Made by a program: the position numbers and the translations under genes. This document shows positions 17,497 through 26,388 of a stretch of 36,690 bases of DNA, piece by piece (the stretch's first letter is position 1; the number at the start of each line of letters is the position of its first letter). Source of the stretch: UA16 sp042095135 (GTDB lineage: Bacteria > Bacteroidota > Bacteroidia > Flavobacteriales_D > Sanyastnellaceae); assembly GCA_042095135.1 (NCBI GenBank), contig JBELBV010000022.1, positions 1 through 36,690 of the forward strand, read 5' to 3'. The notes under the pieces are model-generated. The model worked only from the letters and a program-made list of their open reading frames with translations, did no database searches and was not told the DNA's origin.

Positions 17497-18258
17497 ATGG
17501 AATTGGAATTTCAAGGGGTGGCTTTCAAAGCTAGCGGCGGCGCCAATGAAGACTTGAGTATCACCATGGGCGACGGACACGGCTCCCGCGCTTGGTACGT
17601 TGATTTCATGAAACTCCAGGTGGTCCGGGCCAACGGATTTTTGGGCTCCGTCGCAGAGGGCGGAGCCGTGAATTTCCGCGATGTGCAATTCAACCCGCAC
17701 GGCAACGGAACGCACACGGAGTGCTTGGGGCACATTTCGCCCGAAGCGCACTCCGTCAACGAGCTGACTTTTCCCGTCCTCATGCCTTGCCTATTAGTCA
17801 GCGTATTCCCGGAGGCGCGCGACGGCGATCAGGTCATCACCGAACGCGAATTGACCCTGTCCATTTCCCAGCACTGGAATGTGCAATCCATACTGCCACC
17901 GGCCATCATCGTCCGTACCCTGCCCAACGACAAATCCAAAGTCGGACGCAACTGGTCCAACACCAATCCACCTTATTTCGATACGGAAGCCATGACCTGG
18001 CTCGTCGAGCACAACGTGGACCACCTGTTGGTAGATCTGCCGTCAGTCGATCGCGAGGTCGATGGAGGCGCTTTAGCGGCCCACCACGCCTTTTGGACCT
18101 ATCCAGACAACCCAAGGCATCAATCGACCATTACTGAGCTTGTTTTCATTCCTGAAACGCTTCAGGACGGGCGTCATTTGCTCAACCTGCAAACGGCGGC
18201 ATTCGATATGGACGCAACGCCAAGCCGACCCGTCGTGATTCCCTGCAATCAAGTTTGA
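17497..18258 (+). CDS. Cyclase/arylformamidase-family metal-dependent hydrolase
   Basis: 253 residues, no signal peptide. The motif NPHGNGTHTECLGHIS (67-81) corresponds to HxGTHxDxPxH of bacterial kynurenine formamidases and polyketide-cyclase-like proteins, with His73, Glu75 and His79 as metal-ligand candidates. The classic Asp is Glu, the Pro is Leu, and the first His is shifted by one residue. A later DLPSVDREVDGG matches the DxxSxD region of the family. No other tryptophan-catabolism gene is nearby, so a kynurenine role is unsupported. It starts 36 nt after the terminator of the barrel gene and so should have its own promoter. It ends at a shared bidirectional terminator. Confidence 0.82.
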   Translation: MELEFQGVAFKASGGANEDLSITMGDGHGSRAWYVDFMKLQVVRANGFLGSVAEGGAVNFRDVQFNPHGNGTHTECLGHISPEAHSVNELTFPVLMPCLLVSVFPEARDGDQVITERELTLSISQHWNVQSILPPAIIVRTLPNDKSKVGRNWSNTNPPYFDTEAMTWLVEHNVDHLLVDLPSVDREVDGGALAAHHAFWTYPDNPRHQSTITELVFIPETLQDGRHLLNLQTAAFDMDATPSRPVVIPCNQV

Positions 18259-18279
18259 ACATTGTGCTTGCTGGCAGGA

Positions 18280-18293
18280 AACACCCGGGTGTT
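18280..18293. repeat. Perfect 14-bp palindrome AACACCCGGGTGTT
   Basis: A perfect inverted repeat without spacer, 21 nt after the cyclase-family gene. It could be a protein-binding site or chance. The rest of 18259-18386 shows no gene. Confidence 0.4.
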
Positions 18294-18386
18294 CATTCTG
18301 GCTCGCCCTCCAACAGTTCCAGGCCAGGCTGCCTCTTCATGAGCATCGATTAGCTATTCTGACCCAAATGCTCACTGGGCACCAAC

Positions 18387-18416
18387 AAAAAAAGCCCCGC
18401 AAATGCGGGGCTTTCT
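18387..18416. terminator. Bidirectional terminator between the cyclase-family gene and susD
   Basis: GCCCCGC AAAT GCGGGGC forms a 7-bp GC stem. On the minus strand (end of susCD) it is followed by seven T, a strong terminator; on the plus strand it is followed by TTTCTT, weaker. Confidence 0.88.
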
Positions 18417-18437
18417 TGTATCAGGGGGTGATTCACC

Positions 18438-19916
18438 TTAGTTGACGTCCCACCACAATTTCGTAGATAACAAATCCGTTGCACCCGCACTGGTTGCTGC
18501 TGACCAGTTGTCACCGTTGAGCGTTTGCTCATCAAGCGGGTACCACATGCGAGTGGGTACGTTGCCATCTCCAGCCAACGCTCCGTCTGCGCAAGCGTTC
18601 AAAAGACCGAAGTCCAAACGACGGTACTCAGCCCATCCTTCGTAACCCTGCATGTAAAGAGCCACCCACTTCTGGCGACCAATTTTTGTGTTCCAATCAC
18701 CTTCAGCCGTAGCGTAGGCAACTGCGTCCTGACCAGTATAGTCCGCAATTGCGGCCTCGTCGGTAATGCCCCAGAAGTTCATGTTCAATGCAATCGCCGC
18801 ATTGTAGTGCTCTTCTGCAGAAAGAATGCTAGTCCAGCCTCGCTCGGCTGCCTCAGCTGCCAAGAAGTGTGTCTGGGCCGCATCGAACAGGATGCCCGGG
18901 AAGTCGGCTGCCAAGATCGCCGCACCGCGCTGCGATACGTCGTCGTTCATGGTGATGGCCGCATTCGCTTCAGTCAAGCCGTACACCTCTCCAATGTAAC
19001 CACCTCCGTTTGCAGCCTCAGCGTAGTAAACGCCGATGCGCGGATCGTTCAATGAAGTCAAGTAATCCACCATGGTGTTGGACGCCGCGAAATCGTTTCG
19101 CGTCTTGTAATCTTCGTTGATGGGGTTGTTGTTGGGAGCACCACTGAGGTATGAGAACAACGCGTTGTCCTCATTTCCAGCGATGATCATGCCAGAAGTC
19201 AACGCTGCTTCAGCCGCTGCTTGTGCAGGGCCTGCGTTGACATCTGCCATGCGCATTGCTACACGCAACTTCAGTGAGTTGGCGAATTTGGTCCATTGGT
19301 CCATGTTGCCACCGTAAATCTGGTCACCTTGCGGCCCAGCTCCACCGGTCATACCGTTCATCGCGTCATCAAGCATCGTGATCAATGCAGCGTACACGTT
19401 CGCTTGGCTATCGTAAGCAGGCGTAGTGTTGCTTACGCCCTGCAACGCTTCCGACATCGGAATGTCGCCAAAGGCGTCCGTCAAGTGCTGGTAAATCCAC
19501 GCTTGGAGGATTTTGGCCACTGCGATTTGGTTCGCATTGTCACCGTAACCTGCATAATCCGCAGCATTGTCCCCGGAATTGAGGTCGATGATGGTCTGCA
19601 AGTCCTGCAAAGGACCGGCATAGAACGAAGCCCAAGCGTTGTTCGCTGTTGCATCGCGGTACTGATAGCGGCTCTCGTTGGAGTACTGGTTAGAGCTCCA
19701 GTATTGTGCAGTTTGCATGCCACGACGGCTGCCCCAGAACGAGTCATAGACCCGGTCCATGGTCGCCTTCTGCGCACTGGTTAACAGGAAGCCTGTAGAC
19801 ACTGCGGTGGGCTCGTTCGGATTGGTGTTAATCTCCTCGAAGTCCTTGCGGCACCCCGTGAAGGCAAGGGCTCCAATCAAGCCCACCAGGAAGAAAATTT
19901 GCTTATTCATTTTCAT
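18438..19916 (-). CDS. SusD/RagB-family outer-membrane nutrient-binding lipoprotein (SusD-like_2)
   Basis: 492 residues. Lipobox AFTGC, so it is a surface lipoprotein. The start EEINTNPNEPT and the segments FLLTSAQKATMD, AQYWSSNQYSNESRYQYR and KILQAWIYQHLTDAFGDIPMSE match the SusD-like_2 subfamily, with TPR-like helices that hold the lid over the TonB-dependent partner. SusD proteins capture oligosaccharides or other large nutrients and pass them to SusC. It follows susC with a 20-nt gap and a strong terminator closes the unit. No glycosidase, sulfatase or regulator adjoins, so the substrate cannot be guessed. The ATG at 19910 is an alternative start. Confidence 0.94.
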   Translation of the reverse strand: MKMNKQIFFLVGLIGALAFTGCRKDFEEINTNPNEPTAVSTGFLLTSAQKATMDRVYDSFWGSRRGMQTAQYWSSNQYSNESRYQYRDATANNAWASFYAGPLQDLQTIIDLNSGDNAADYAGYGDNANQIAVAKILQAWIYQHLTDAFGDIPMSEALQGVSNTTPAYDSQANVYAALITMLDDAMNGMTGGAGPQGDQIYGGNMDQWTKFANSLKLRVAMRMADVNAGPAQAAAEAALTSGMIIAGNEDNALFSYLSGAPNNNPINEDYKTRNDFAASNTMVDYLTSLNDPRIGVYYAEAANGGGYIGEVYGLTEANAAITMNDDVSQRGAAILAADFPGILFDAAQTHFLAAEAAERGWTSILSAEEHYNAAIALNMNFWGITDEAAIADYTGQDAVAYATAEGDWNTKIGRQKWVALYMQGYEGWAEYRRLDFGLLNACADGALAGDGNVPTRMWYPLDEQTLNGDNWSAATSAGATDLLSTKLWWDVN

Positions 19917-19936
19917 AATCTTTTAAAAGGTGGGAA

Positions 19937-22900
19937 TTAGAGGTTGAACTTCAAGTTGAAGCCAATGGTGCGCTCAGCAGGAAGCTGACCACCCTCGAAT
20001 CCTTGTACGTTAGAAGAAGAGGTTGCAACCTCAGGATCAATGTGTGGAACGTTCTTGTGCAAGATGGCCAAGTTGCGACCGTAAACACCAATGCTGATGT
20101 TACTGAATGGCAACTCACTGGTCATGCTCTCGGGCAAGTTGTAGTCCAAGCGCAGCTCACGAAGCTTCACGAAGCTTGCGTCATATTGGTCAGCCGCGTG
20201 GATGACATATCCTTGGTTGTAGAAGTAGTGGCCTTGTGCAGAAATGTTGGTTTCATTGGCAACAGCTGATGCCGATTCTTCACCGGCTGCGTCCAAGTAC
20301 GTGATGGCCCCGACGTTGCCGTCTTCATCCACTTCGTACGTACCGTAAACGCCCTCAACTGTTACACCGTCCTCACGGACGGTTCCTTCAGCTGTCTCAG
20401 CCAAGGTGCCTGAATACTTGCCCCACTGGTTCGAGTAGCTGTGTACTGATCCGCCTTTCTGGAAGTCGACCAGTGCGCTGAACGAGAGGTTCTTGTACTG
20501 GATGTCAGACCAAACACCACCGGTGAAGTCCGCCAAGATGTCTCCGATTGGAACAACACCTGGCGTGCGCAAGTAGCGACCGTTGGTTCCGACCAACTTG
20601 TTACCGTTGTCGTCATAAACGAAGTCATAGCCGTAGAACGTACCGAGTGGCTGTCCTGGGCGCGCCTCCAACGTCACCCCGAAGAGGCTGGTGTAGCGGA
20701 TGTTCTCCACACCATCAGCCAATTCGAGCAATTCGTTGTTGTTCTTAGCGAAGTTGACGCCGAGGTCCCATCGGAAGTCCTCAGACTGAATCAACGTTCC
20801 TGAAACAGCCAATTCAACACCGCGGTTTTGCGTCTTACCCGCATTCAATACCGCGCTGGTGTAACCTGAAGCGGCTGATACCGGTACATTGAAAATCAAG
20901 TCCTCGGTGATGTTGTTGTAGTACGTCGCATCGATGCGGAGTCGATCCATGAAGAAGTTCAACTCTGTTCCGATTTCGAAACTGGTCGTCTTCTCAGGAC
21001 GCAAGTCCGGGTTGTTCTGTGCATTCGGTACAGAGGCTGAACCACTGCTTCCGAAGTTCGGGTTCACCCCGTACGTCAAACCGGTCTGGTATGGGCCGGT
21101 ATCGTTACCAACCTGTGCCCAGCCCAAACGCAACTTACCGAAGCTCAAACCCTCGATATCTGCAACTTCGCTGAATACGTAGCTGGCTGTAGCCGATGGG
21201 TAGAAGTAGCTGTTGTTTGCTTCCGGAAGCGAAGAGCTCCAGTCGTTACGAGCGGTTACATCAATGAAGAGTGTGCGCTGGTAACCGATGCTGGCAGAAC
21301 CGAGCAACGAGTTGATCACCTTGCTTTCTTCGTAGTCGCTGATCTGGTAACCGTCACCGCCATTGGCCACGTTGTAGAGGCCAGGCGTGTTCAAACCACC
21401 CAGTGTGTAAGCACCGAATCGCTTGTAATCGCGGATGCGCTTGTTGACACCTACGAAACCGACCACATTCAAGTCCGAGTTGATCTCCTTATTGAAGTTC
21501 AAGTACGCGTCCAAGTTTGTTTCTTGGAGTTGACGTGTGTACTCACTGTACGAAGACTCACGTACACCACCTACGGCGATGCGCTCTTGGCGACGATCGA
21601 TGTAGAAGTCAGTAAGCGCACGGCCCATGAAGCTCAAGTTGTCGTTGATCTTGTAGTTCAACGTCAGGTTTCCAAACACACGGTCGCGCTGGTCATCCTG
21701 TACGTTTTGGTAACGCTCCCAGAACGGGTTGTCGAAGTAGTTCGGTGCAGGATCCGTCGGGCTGTTTCGGTTCCAGGTACGTTGCGTTCCATCGGGGTTG
21801 ATGTAATTGCGCAAACGGTCCATATCCAACTGGCGGTGGAACCACTGCGTAAACTGAGACATCACCGACTCACCGTATCCCGTCAATGGACGGCCCTGGC
21901 CTTTCTGCTGAACGTAATTGGCTGAAACGCTTGCGCTCAGCTTTTCACTGACTTGGCTGTTGCCGGAGAAACTCAATGTGTTACGATTCAATGAGCTGTT
22001 CTCGTAAACACCGGTTTGATCGTGGTTCGTATAGCTCAAGCGGAACGAACTCTCGTCTGTCGAGCCTGTAACACTCACATTGTTCGAGTACATAACGCCC
22101 GTTTGGAAGAAGTCCGCAACATTGTTCGGGTTGGCCTCCCAGGGGCGGACCTCGCCAAGTCCTTCGTCGCCTTCATAATCGTACCAGCTGTCCCAGTGGC
22201 GAACAGGCGTGCCGTCCAATGCTGGGCCCCAGCTTCCGTCCAGTGCGTAATCTGGAATGTACTGGCCGTCGATGGTGTCTGCCCAGCTTGTGCTTGGGCC
22301 ACCGCCGTAGCTGTTCTGGTAGTCAGGCAAAATGAACACGTCGTTGAATGCAACGGTGCTGCTGACCGATACACCCAATCCGGACTTGCCGGAAGCGCGG
22401 TGGCCTTCACCTGTCTTCGTCTTGATTACGATTGCACCATTGGATGCGCGCGAACCATAAAGTGCCGCTGCCGCTGGACCTTTCAAAACCGTGACCGACT
22501 CAATGTCGTCAGGGTTCAAATCCTGCATCGCGTTACCGTAGTCATATCCACCAACGGAACGTTGCTGGTTGCCGCTCGAGTAGTCCGAGTTGTCCATCGG
22601 TACACCGTCCACTACAAAGAGCGGTTGGTTGTCGCCGGTGATTGAACTAGCACCACGCAATATGATTTTTGATGAAGAGCCGATTGCCGTACCAGATGTG
22701 ACCTGCACACCTGCAATCTTACCGGTCATCGACTTAACGACGTTGTCGGTTTTGGCTTCCGTGAAGGCGTCGTTGCCCAGCTCTTGGACCGCATAGCCCA
22801 ATGCTTTTTTATCACGGGACACCCCGAGAGCGGTTACCACAACCTCGTCGAGGTCAACACCAGCCGACATGGCTACGTTCACAATGCCATTGCCCCTGCA

Positions 22901-23146
22901 GGCCACGCGCTCTGTTCCGTATCCGAGGAAACTGAAGATGAGTTCGTCGCTGGCAGCATTAGCCGTGATGGAATAGGATCCGTCAGCATCGGTGAATACA
23001 CCCACGCCTTCGCCAGAAACAACAACGGCAACACCGGGCAATCCGTCGCCGGAGGCTCGGTCGGTAACCTTACCGGTCACCTTGCCTTGGGACCATGCTG
23101 CTCCACTGAACAGCACCGCCGCAAAGAGTAATAATCTTGCTTTCAT
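19937..23146 (-). CDS. SusC/RagA-family TonB-linked outer-membrane transporter
   Basis: 1069 residues. Signal peptide cleaved near AAWSQG. A carboxypeptidase-regulatory-like domain covers about residues 21-95 (GKVTGKVTDRASGDGLPGV, then VFTDADGSYSI), followed by the TonB box DLDEVVVTALG at 98-108. The plug has VKSMTGKIAGVQV, LRGASSITGDNQPLFVVDG and NPDDIESVTVLKGPAAAALYG, classic SusC signatures. The barrel ends ERTIGFNLKFNL. It imports a ligand across the outer membrane using proton-motive force relayed by TonB-ExbBD, with the downstream SusD partner as lid. There is no N-terminal STN/secretin domain, so no anti-sigma/ECF control through this protein is expected. Confidence 0.97.
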   Translation of the reverse strand: MKARLLLFAAVLFSGAAWSQGKVTGKVTDRASGDGLPGVAVVVSGEGVGVFTDADGSYSITANAASDELIFSFLGYGTERVACRGNGIVNVAMSAGVDLDEVVVTALGVSRDKKALGYAVQELGNDAFTEAKTDNVVKSMTGKIAGVQVTSGTAIGSSSKIILRGASSITGDNQPLFVVDGVPMDNSDYSSGNQQRSVGGYDYGNAMQDLNPDDIESVTVLKGPAAAALYGSRASNGAIVIKTKTGEGHRASGKSGLGVSVSSTVAFNDVFILPDYQNSYGGGPSTSWADTIDGQYIPDYALDGSWGPALDGTPVRHWDSWYDYEGDEGLGEVRPWEANPNNVADFFQTGVMYSNNVSVTGSTDESSFRLSYTNHDQTGVYENSSLNRNTLSFSGNSQVSEKLSASVSANYVQQKGQGRPLTGYGESVMSQFTQWFHRQLDMDRLRNYINPDGTQRTWNRNSPTDPAPNYFDNPFWERYQNVQDDQRDRVFGNLTLNYKINDNLSFMGRALTDFYIDRRQERIAVGGVRESSYSEYTRQLQETNLDAYLNFNKEINSDLNVVGFVGVNKRIRDYKRFGAYTLGGLNTPGLYNVANGGDGYQISDYEESKVINSLLGSASIGYQRTLFIDVTARNDWSSSLPEANNSYFYPSATASYVFSEVADIEGLSFGKLRLGWAQVGNDTGPYQTGLTYGVNPNFGSSGSASVPNAQNNPDLRPEKTTSFEIGTELNFFMDRLRIDATYYNNITEDLIFNVPVSAASGYTSAVLNAGKTQNRGVELAVSGTLIQSEDFRWDLGVNFAKNNNELLELADGVENIRYTSLFGVTLEARPGQPLGTFYGYDFVYDDNGNKLVGTNGRYLRTPGVVPIGDILADFTGGVWSDIQYKNLSFSALVDFQKGGSVHSYSNQWGKYSGTLAETAEGTVREDGVTVEGVYGTYEVDEDGNVGAITYLDAAGEESASAVANETNISAQGHYFYNQGYVIHAADQYDASFVKLRELRLDYNLPESMTSELPFSNISIGVYGRNLAILHKNVPHIDPEVATSSSNVQGFEGGQLPAERTIGFNLKFNL

Positions 23147-23193
23147 TTATCAGGATTTAAAATTTGTCTCGAGGACAGGGTTTAGTGCTAGCA

Positions 23194-23222
23194 AGAAAAT
23201 AATTATGTGCCGAGATTTACAA
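23194..23222 (-). promoter_or_regulatory. Candidate susCD promoter
   Basis: On the minus strand TTG, 18 nt, TATTTTCT. It is an imperfect match to TTTG-N19-21-TAnnTTTG. The leader to susC would be about 45 nt. Confidence 0.3.
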
Positions 23223-23385
23223 CTTCTTAACCTGAACTTATCCTCTGCATAATGTTAATGGAGGCCCGAAATAATTTATAAAGTGTGTGCGAGCTTAGTT
23301 CATCGTGTTTATTGCTCGTTTTGGCCTGTGAGTCAAAGGGTCTGTAGGCCCCCTGCCAACAATACGCTTTTGAAAACTCCATAGG

Positions 23386-23424
23386 TCGTGTTCAAATCAC
23401 ACGAAAAAAGCGCTCATACTTGTG
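23386..23424 (+). promoter_or_regulatory. Inverted repeat and -7 box upstream of the small barrel gene
   Basis: TCGTGT, 7 nt, ACACGA (23386-23404) is a perfect 6-bp-arm inverted repeat. The -7-like box TACTTGTG (7/8 match) follows at 23417-23424, and the ATG is 24 nt further on. The repeat overlaps the region expected for -33, a position suited to a repressor or activator. Confidence 0.3.
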
Positions 23425-23448
23425 ACATCAATCACCAAAATTTTTGGA

Positions 23449-23973
23449 ATGAAACATTTACTTAGTTTTTGCGCTATCGCGCTATTCGCGGTTGCTTCAA
23501 CTGCACAGGATGCTGCACCATTGCAGGAAAAGGGAACGTGGTACCTCGGTACTGCTGACGCCACCCAAGTGTTTAAGCTCTTCTCCGACGAGGGCATGAC
23601 AGTCGATCCTTTTGTTGGATACGCCATCGCGGACAACATTGGACTCACCTTGGCGCTGAGCTCCAACTCAGACACGGCTCCAGACGCCGATGGTAATGAT
23701 GTAACATCTTCGGCTTTTGAAGTCCGCCTCGGAGGTGCTTACTTCTTCGGCGATAATTACTACGGTCAGGCGCAAGTCATCTCGGGCAACATGGACTCGG
23801 GCCTTCCAGATGGGTCAATAGACTACTCAGGCTTCGGAGTCGGAGTGGGCAAGTGGATCAATGTAAAGGACTGGTGGTACGTGACGCCACAGTTGAACTA
23901 CACGATGTACAACCAGGATCCATTCTCTGGCAACGCTGTTGAACTTCGAATCCAATTCGGCGCGCAGTTCTAA
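23449..23973 (+). CDS. Small outer-membrane beta-barrel protein (OmpX-like size)
   Basis: 174 residues from the ATG at 23449. Signal peptide MKHLLSFCAIALFAVASTAQ. The mature protein has about eight amphipathic strands (WYLGTADATQVFKL, GLTLALSSNSD, AFEVRLGGAYFFGDNY, YGQAQVISGN, VGVGKWINV, WWYVTPQLNYTMY) and ends VELRIQFGAQF with a terminal Phe, as barrel proteins do. Size and strand count fit an eight-stranded OmpX/OmpW-like barrel. The frame is open 9 codons upstream (MTSITKIFG), but the signal peptide starts at the Met chosen. It is divergent from susC and convergent with the histidine kinase gene, with which it shares a terminator. Function unknown. Confidence 0.85.
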   Translation: MKHLLSFCAIALFAVASTAQDAAPLQEKGTWYLGTADATQVFKLFSDEGMTVDPFVGYAIADNIGLTLALSSNSDTAPDADGNDVTSSAFEVRLGGAYFFGDNYYGQAQVISGNMDSGLPDGSIDYSGFGVGVGKWINVKDWWYVTPQLNYTMYNQDPFSGNAVELRIQFGAQF

Positions 23974-23993
23974 ACGACACCTGCGTGATTTTG

Positions 23994-24022
23994 AAAAGGG
24001 CCTCACTCAGAGGCCCTTTTTT
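23994..24022. terminator. Bidirectional terminator between the small barrel and kinase genes
   Basis: AAAAGGGCCTC, ACTCA, GAGGCCC then TTTTTT. A 7-bp GC stem with A/T tracts on both sides terminates both convergent genes. It touches the kinase stop codon. Confidence 0.88.
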
Positions 24023-25451
24023 ATTTCACCAAAAATTCCAAACGGAAGACCGACCCTTGGCCTGGAAAAGAACGAAGTACTATCCGTCCATTCAATTGAC
24101 GGACAATGGAGTCGGTAATAAACAGGCCTAGTCCTGTGCCCTTTTCCTTCGATGTGAAATGAGGCTGAAAGATCTCTTTCTGTTTGTCCTCTGGAATACC
24201 GATTCCGTTGTCCTCCACCGTCAGGAATGCCTTCCCATCCGGGCTCACCTCCAGGCCAATCGCAATCAACGGATGGGGCTCATTGGCCACGGCGTCAATT
24301 GCGTTGGTGATCAAATTATTCATCGCACGCGTGAGGTGCGCCTTCGACCCGTCAATGACAACGGGCGCATCAGGAATGGACATACGCCATTCGATTTGTG
24401 GGTTTGATTGTTCATACAGCGCAGCGACCTCTTTTGTCGCCTCTACCCAATTGACTTCCTCGAGCGTTTCCAATCCAACCGCTGCGAGCATTGAGAAGTC
24501 AAGCGAAATCTCCGCGAGGATGTCAATTTGTTCTACCACAACGCGCGTGTAACGCCGCAATCGCTCATCGAAGTCGTCCTTTTCATCCACCCAAGCACGT
24601 TCCAGTTGTTGAGCACCCAATTTGATGGGGGTGAGTGGGTTCTTGATCTCGTGTGCCACCTGCATGGCCATCATGCGCCAGGCACCTTCCCGCTCCCTTT
24701 TGGCTAGTTCTTCCACTGCCGCCTGCAGCTGCTTCAATAGTGCGTTGTATTGGTCCACCAATTCACCTATTGCATCCGACCGATCGTATTCAATCGGTGT
24801 TTGCTGAACGCCTGGCTCCAGGTCGCGCATGCGGTCTCGAATCAACCGCAAATGTCTCACCAGGCCATTGGACAAAATGGCCGCAAGAATGGCCCCACCC
24901 AAAAACAACACGATGTACAAGGGCGCTAGCTGCGACCAAAACGCCTTGAAATCCCCGGCTTCTAACGCCCGTTTCTCATAACGCACCCCCACGATTCCAA
25001 GCGCCGCTTCGTTCCGGTCCCGGACATTCCAGTACACATTGACCACGTCGCTGTCCGTTACCCCTTGGATGCGTTCGTCTGAGGCATCCAGTGCCACCAA
25101 TACGTCCACCGGTAACTGAATGCTAGCTCCAATGTCATCAGTACGTGTTGATTGTGTAAGGAGTCGGCCGTTTGGGCGGTACAGGGCAATGTCCATGCCG
25201 TGGATGTCTGCCAACTCACAAATGCGGTCAGAGAATACGTTTGGAATATCTTCAGTCCGGAGCGAGTCCGACAGGCGGTCCAGGGTGTAGTTCAGGCTTC
25301 GCTCCACTGAAGCCTCTTTGCGGACGAGGCGCCGGGCATTATACGCCTCTTCCTGATCGCCGGCAAAATCCCACGCCACGTACATCGTTCCGGCCAATGC
25401 CAGCACAACAACGAGCAACATGGAAAGCAAAATACGTGTCTGAAAGCCCAT
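24021..25451 (-). CDS. Sensor histidine kinase (NtrY-like), no linked response regulator
   Basis: 476 residues. Two membrane helices (about 7-27 and 175-195) enclose a 145-residue extracytoplasmic sensor domain. A HAMP-like linker follows, then a HisKA dimerisation domain with MQVAHEIKNPLTPIKL (phospho-acceptor His267), and an HATPase domain with NNLITNAIDAV (N box), DNGIGIP (G1), FTSKEKGTGLGL (F and G2). The HEIKNPLTPIKL H-box is the NtrY type. It autophosphorylates in response to an envelope signal and passes the phosphate to an unlinked regulator. It lies 52 nt after atpG on the same strand, and I see no terminator between them, so read-through from the ATP synthase operon is possible. The signal is unknown. 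Confidence 0.9.
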   Translation of the reverse strand: MGFQTRILLSMLLVVVLALAGTMYVAWDFAGDQEEAYNARRLVRKEASVERSLNYTLDRLSDSLRTEDIPNVFSDRICELADIHGMDIALYRPNGRLLTQSTRTDDIGASIQLPVDVLVALDASDERIQGVTDSDVVNVYWNVRDRNEAALGIVGVRYEKRALEAGDFKAFWSQLAPLYIVLFLGGAILAAILSNGLVRHLRLIRDRMRDLEPGVQQTPIEYDRSDAIGELVDQYNALLKQLQAAVEELAKREREGAWRMMAMQVAHEIKNPLTPIKLGAQQLERAWVDEKDDFDERLRRYTRVVVEQIDILAEISLDFSMLAAVGLETLEEVNWVEATKEVAALYEQSNPQIEWRMSIPDAPVVIDGSKAHLTRAMNNLITNAIDAVANEPHPLIAIGLEVSPDGKAFLTVEDNGIGIPEDKQKEIFQPHFTSKEKGTGLGLFITDSIVRQLNGRIVLRSFPGQGSVFRLEFLVK

Positions 25452-25503
25452 TCTCCGAAGCTAATGCGGGTCAGGCAAACACAAGGACTATGCCAGCCGG
25501 TTT

Positions 25504-26385
25504 TTACGCGTCAAGCGCTTCAGAACCTGCGACGATCTCGAGGATCTCCGTGGTAATGGCCGCTTGACGGGCTTTGTTGTAGGAGATGCGCAACTCACGC
25601 AACAGCTCACCACCATTCTCCGTCGCTTGGTGCATCGCTGTCATTCGGGCGCCGTGCTCCGCAGCGTGGCTGTCGAGCAGCCCTTTGTACAGCTGAACCT
25701 TCAGTGAGTTCGGGATAATGCGCTCTACAATCTCGGCTTGATTCGGCTCAAAGATGTATTCGATGTCGACACCGCTCGGTCCCTCTTCGCTTGTCTCAAG
25801 CGGTTCCAATGGAAGATAGTCTTCCATGGTCGGCTCCTGGACGGCCGCATTCACAAACTTGTTATAGACGATTTTGACGGCGTCGTAGGCGCCTGCGCGG
25901 AATTGCTCCATGATGGCCTCTGCCACCTCTTGAGCTGCGTCAAAATTCAGGTCGTCAAAAATCTTCCACGTATCCTCCCCAAAGCCTTGCGGCGACAATG
26001 ACGCATCCTTTTTGAAGGCGTCGTTGGCCTTTTTGCCCAGCGGGAGCACATGGTATTCCGCATCACCTTGCTTAATGGCGTTATTCACCTGCTTGATGAT
26101 GTTATTGTTGAAGCCTCCACACAAACCACGGTTTGACGTGATGGCTACGAGCAAGACGCGCTTTACATGGCGCTTTTCTGAGTAGACTCCTTCCCCACTG
26201 TCCAAGGACGCGCTCACATTGGAGAGCACCGCTTGGAGCTTTTCAGCGTACGGACGCATTCGGGTGATTGCATCCTGTGCACGTCGCAGTTTCGCCGCTG
26301 CCACCATTTTCATGGCAGAGGTAATCTGCATCGTGTTTTGAACCGATGTAATTCGTTCCCGTACTTCCTTGAGTCCGCCAGCCAT
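25504..26385 (-). CDS. atpG: ATP synthase gamma subunit
   Basis: 293 residues, normal length. Gamma is the central rotor shaft of F1. The start MAGGLKEVRERITSVQNTMQ and ITSAMKMVAAAKLRRAQ, and the C-terminal ITTEILEIVAGSEAL, are the paired coiled-coil helices. SNRGLCGGFNNNIIKQV is the conserved core. It starts 3 nt after the atpA stop. It is the last atp gene; atpD and atpC are not in the window, which is usual in Bacteroidota, where they sit at a separate locus. Confidence 0.97.
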   Translation of the reverse strand: MAGGLKEVRERITSVQNTMQITSAMKMVAAAKLRRAQDAITRMRPYAEKLQAVLSNVSASLDSGEGVYSEKRHVKRVLLVAITSNRGLCGGFNNNIIKQVNNAIKQGDAEYHVLPLGKKANDAFKKDASLSPQGFGEDTWKIFDDLNFDAAQEVAEAIMEQFRAGAYDAVKIVYNKFVNAAVQEPTMEDYLPLEPLETSEEGPSGVDIEYIFEPNQAEIVERIIPNSLKVQLYKGLLDSHAAEHGARMTAMHQATENGGELLRELRISYNKARQAAITTEILEIVAGSEALDA

Positions 26386-26388
26386 GGG

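Larger units (their letters stand above)
23147..23448. other. Divergent intergenic region between susC and the small barrel gene
   Basis: 302 nt without a gene, AT-richer than its surroundings. It holds the candidate promoters of both flanking genes and a 6-bp-arm inverted repeat near the right end. I see no RNA gene or riboswitch. Confidence 0.7.

Noticed and set aside
18259..18386. Small gene or sRNA before the bidirectional terminator
   Set aside because: No convincing start, codon pattern or promoter box; only a short palindrome is visible.
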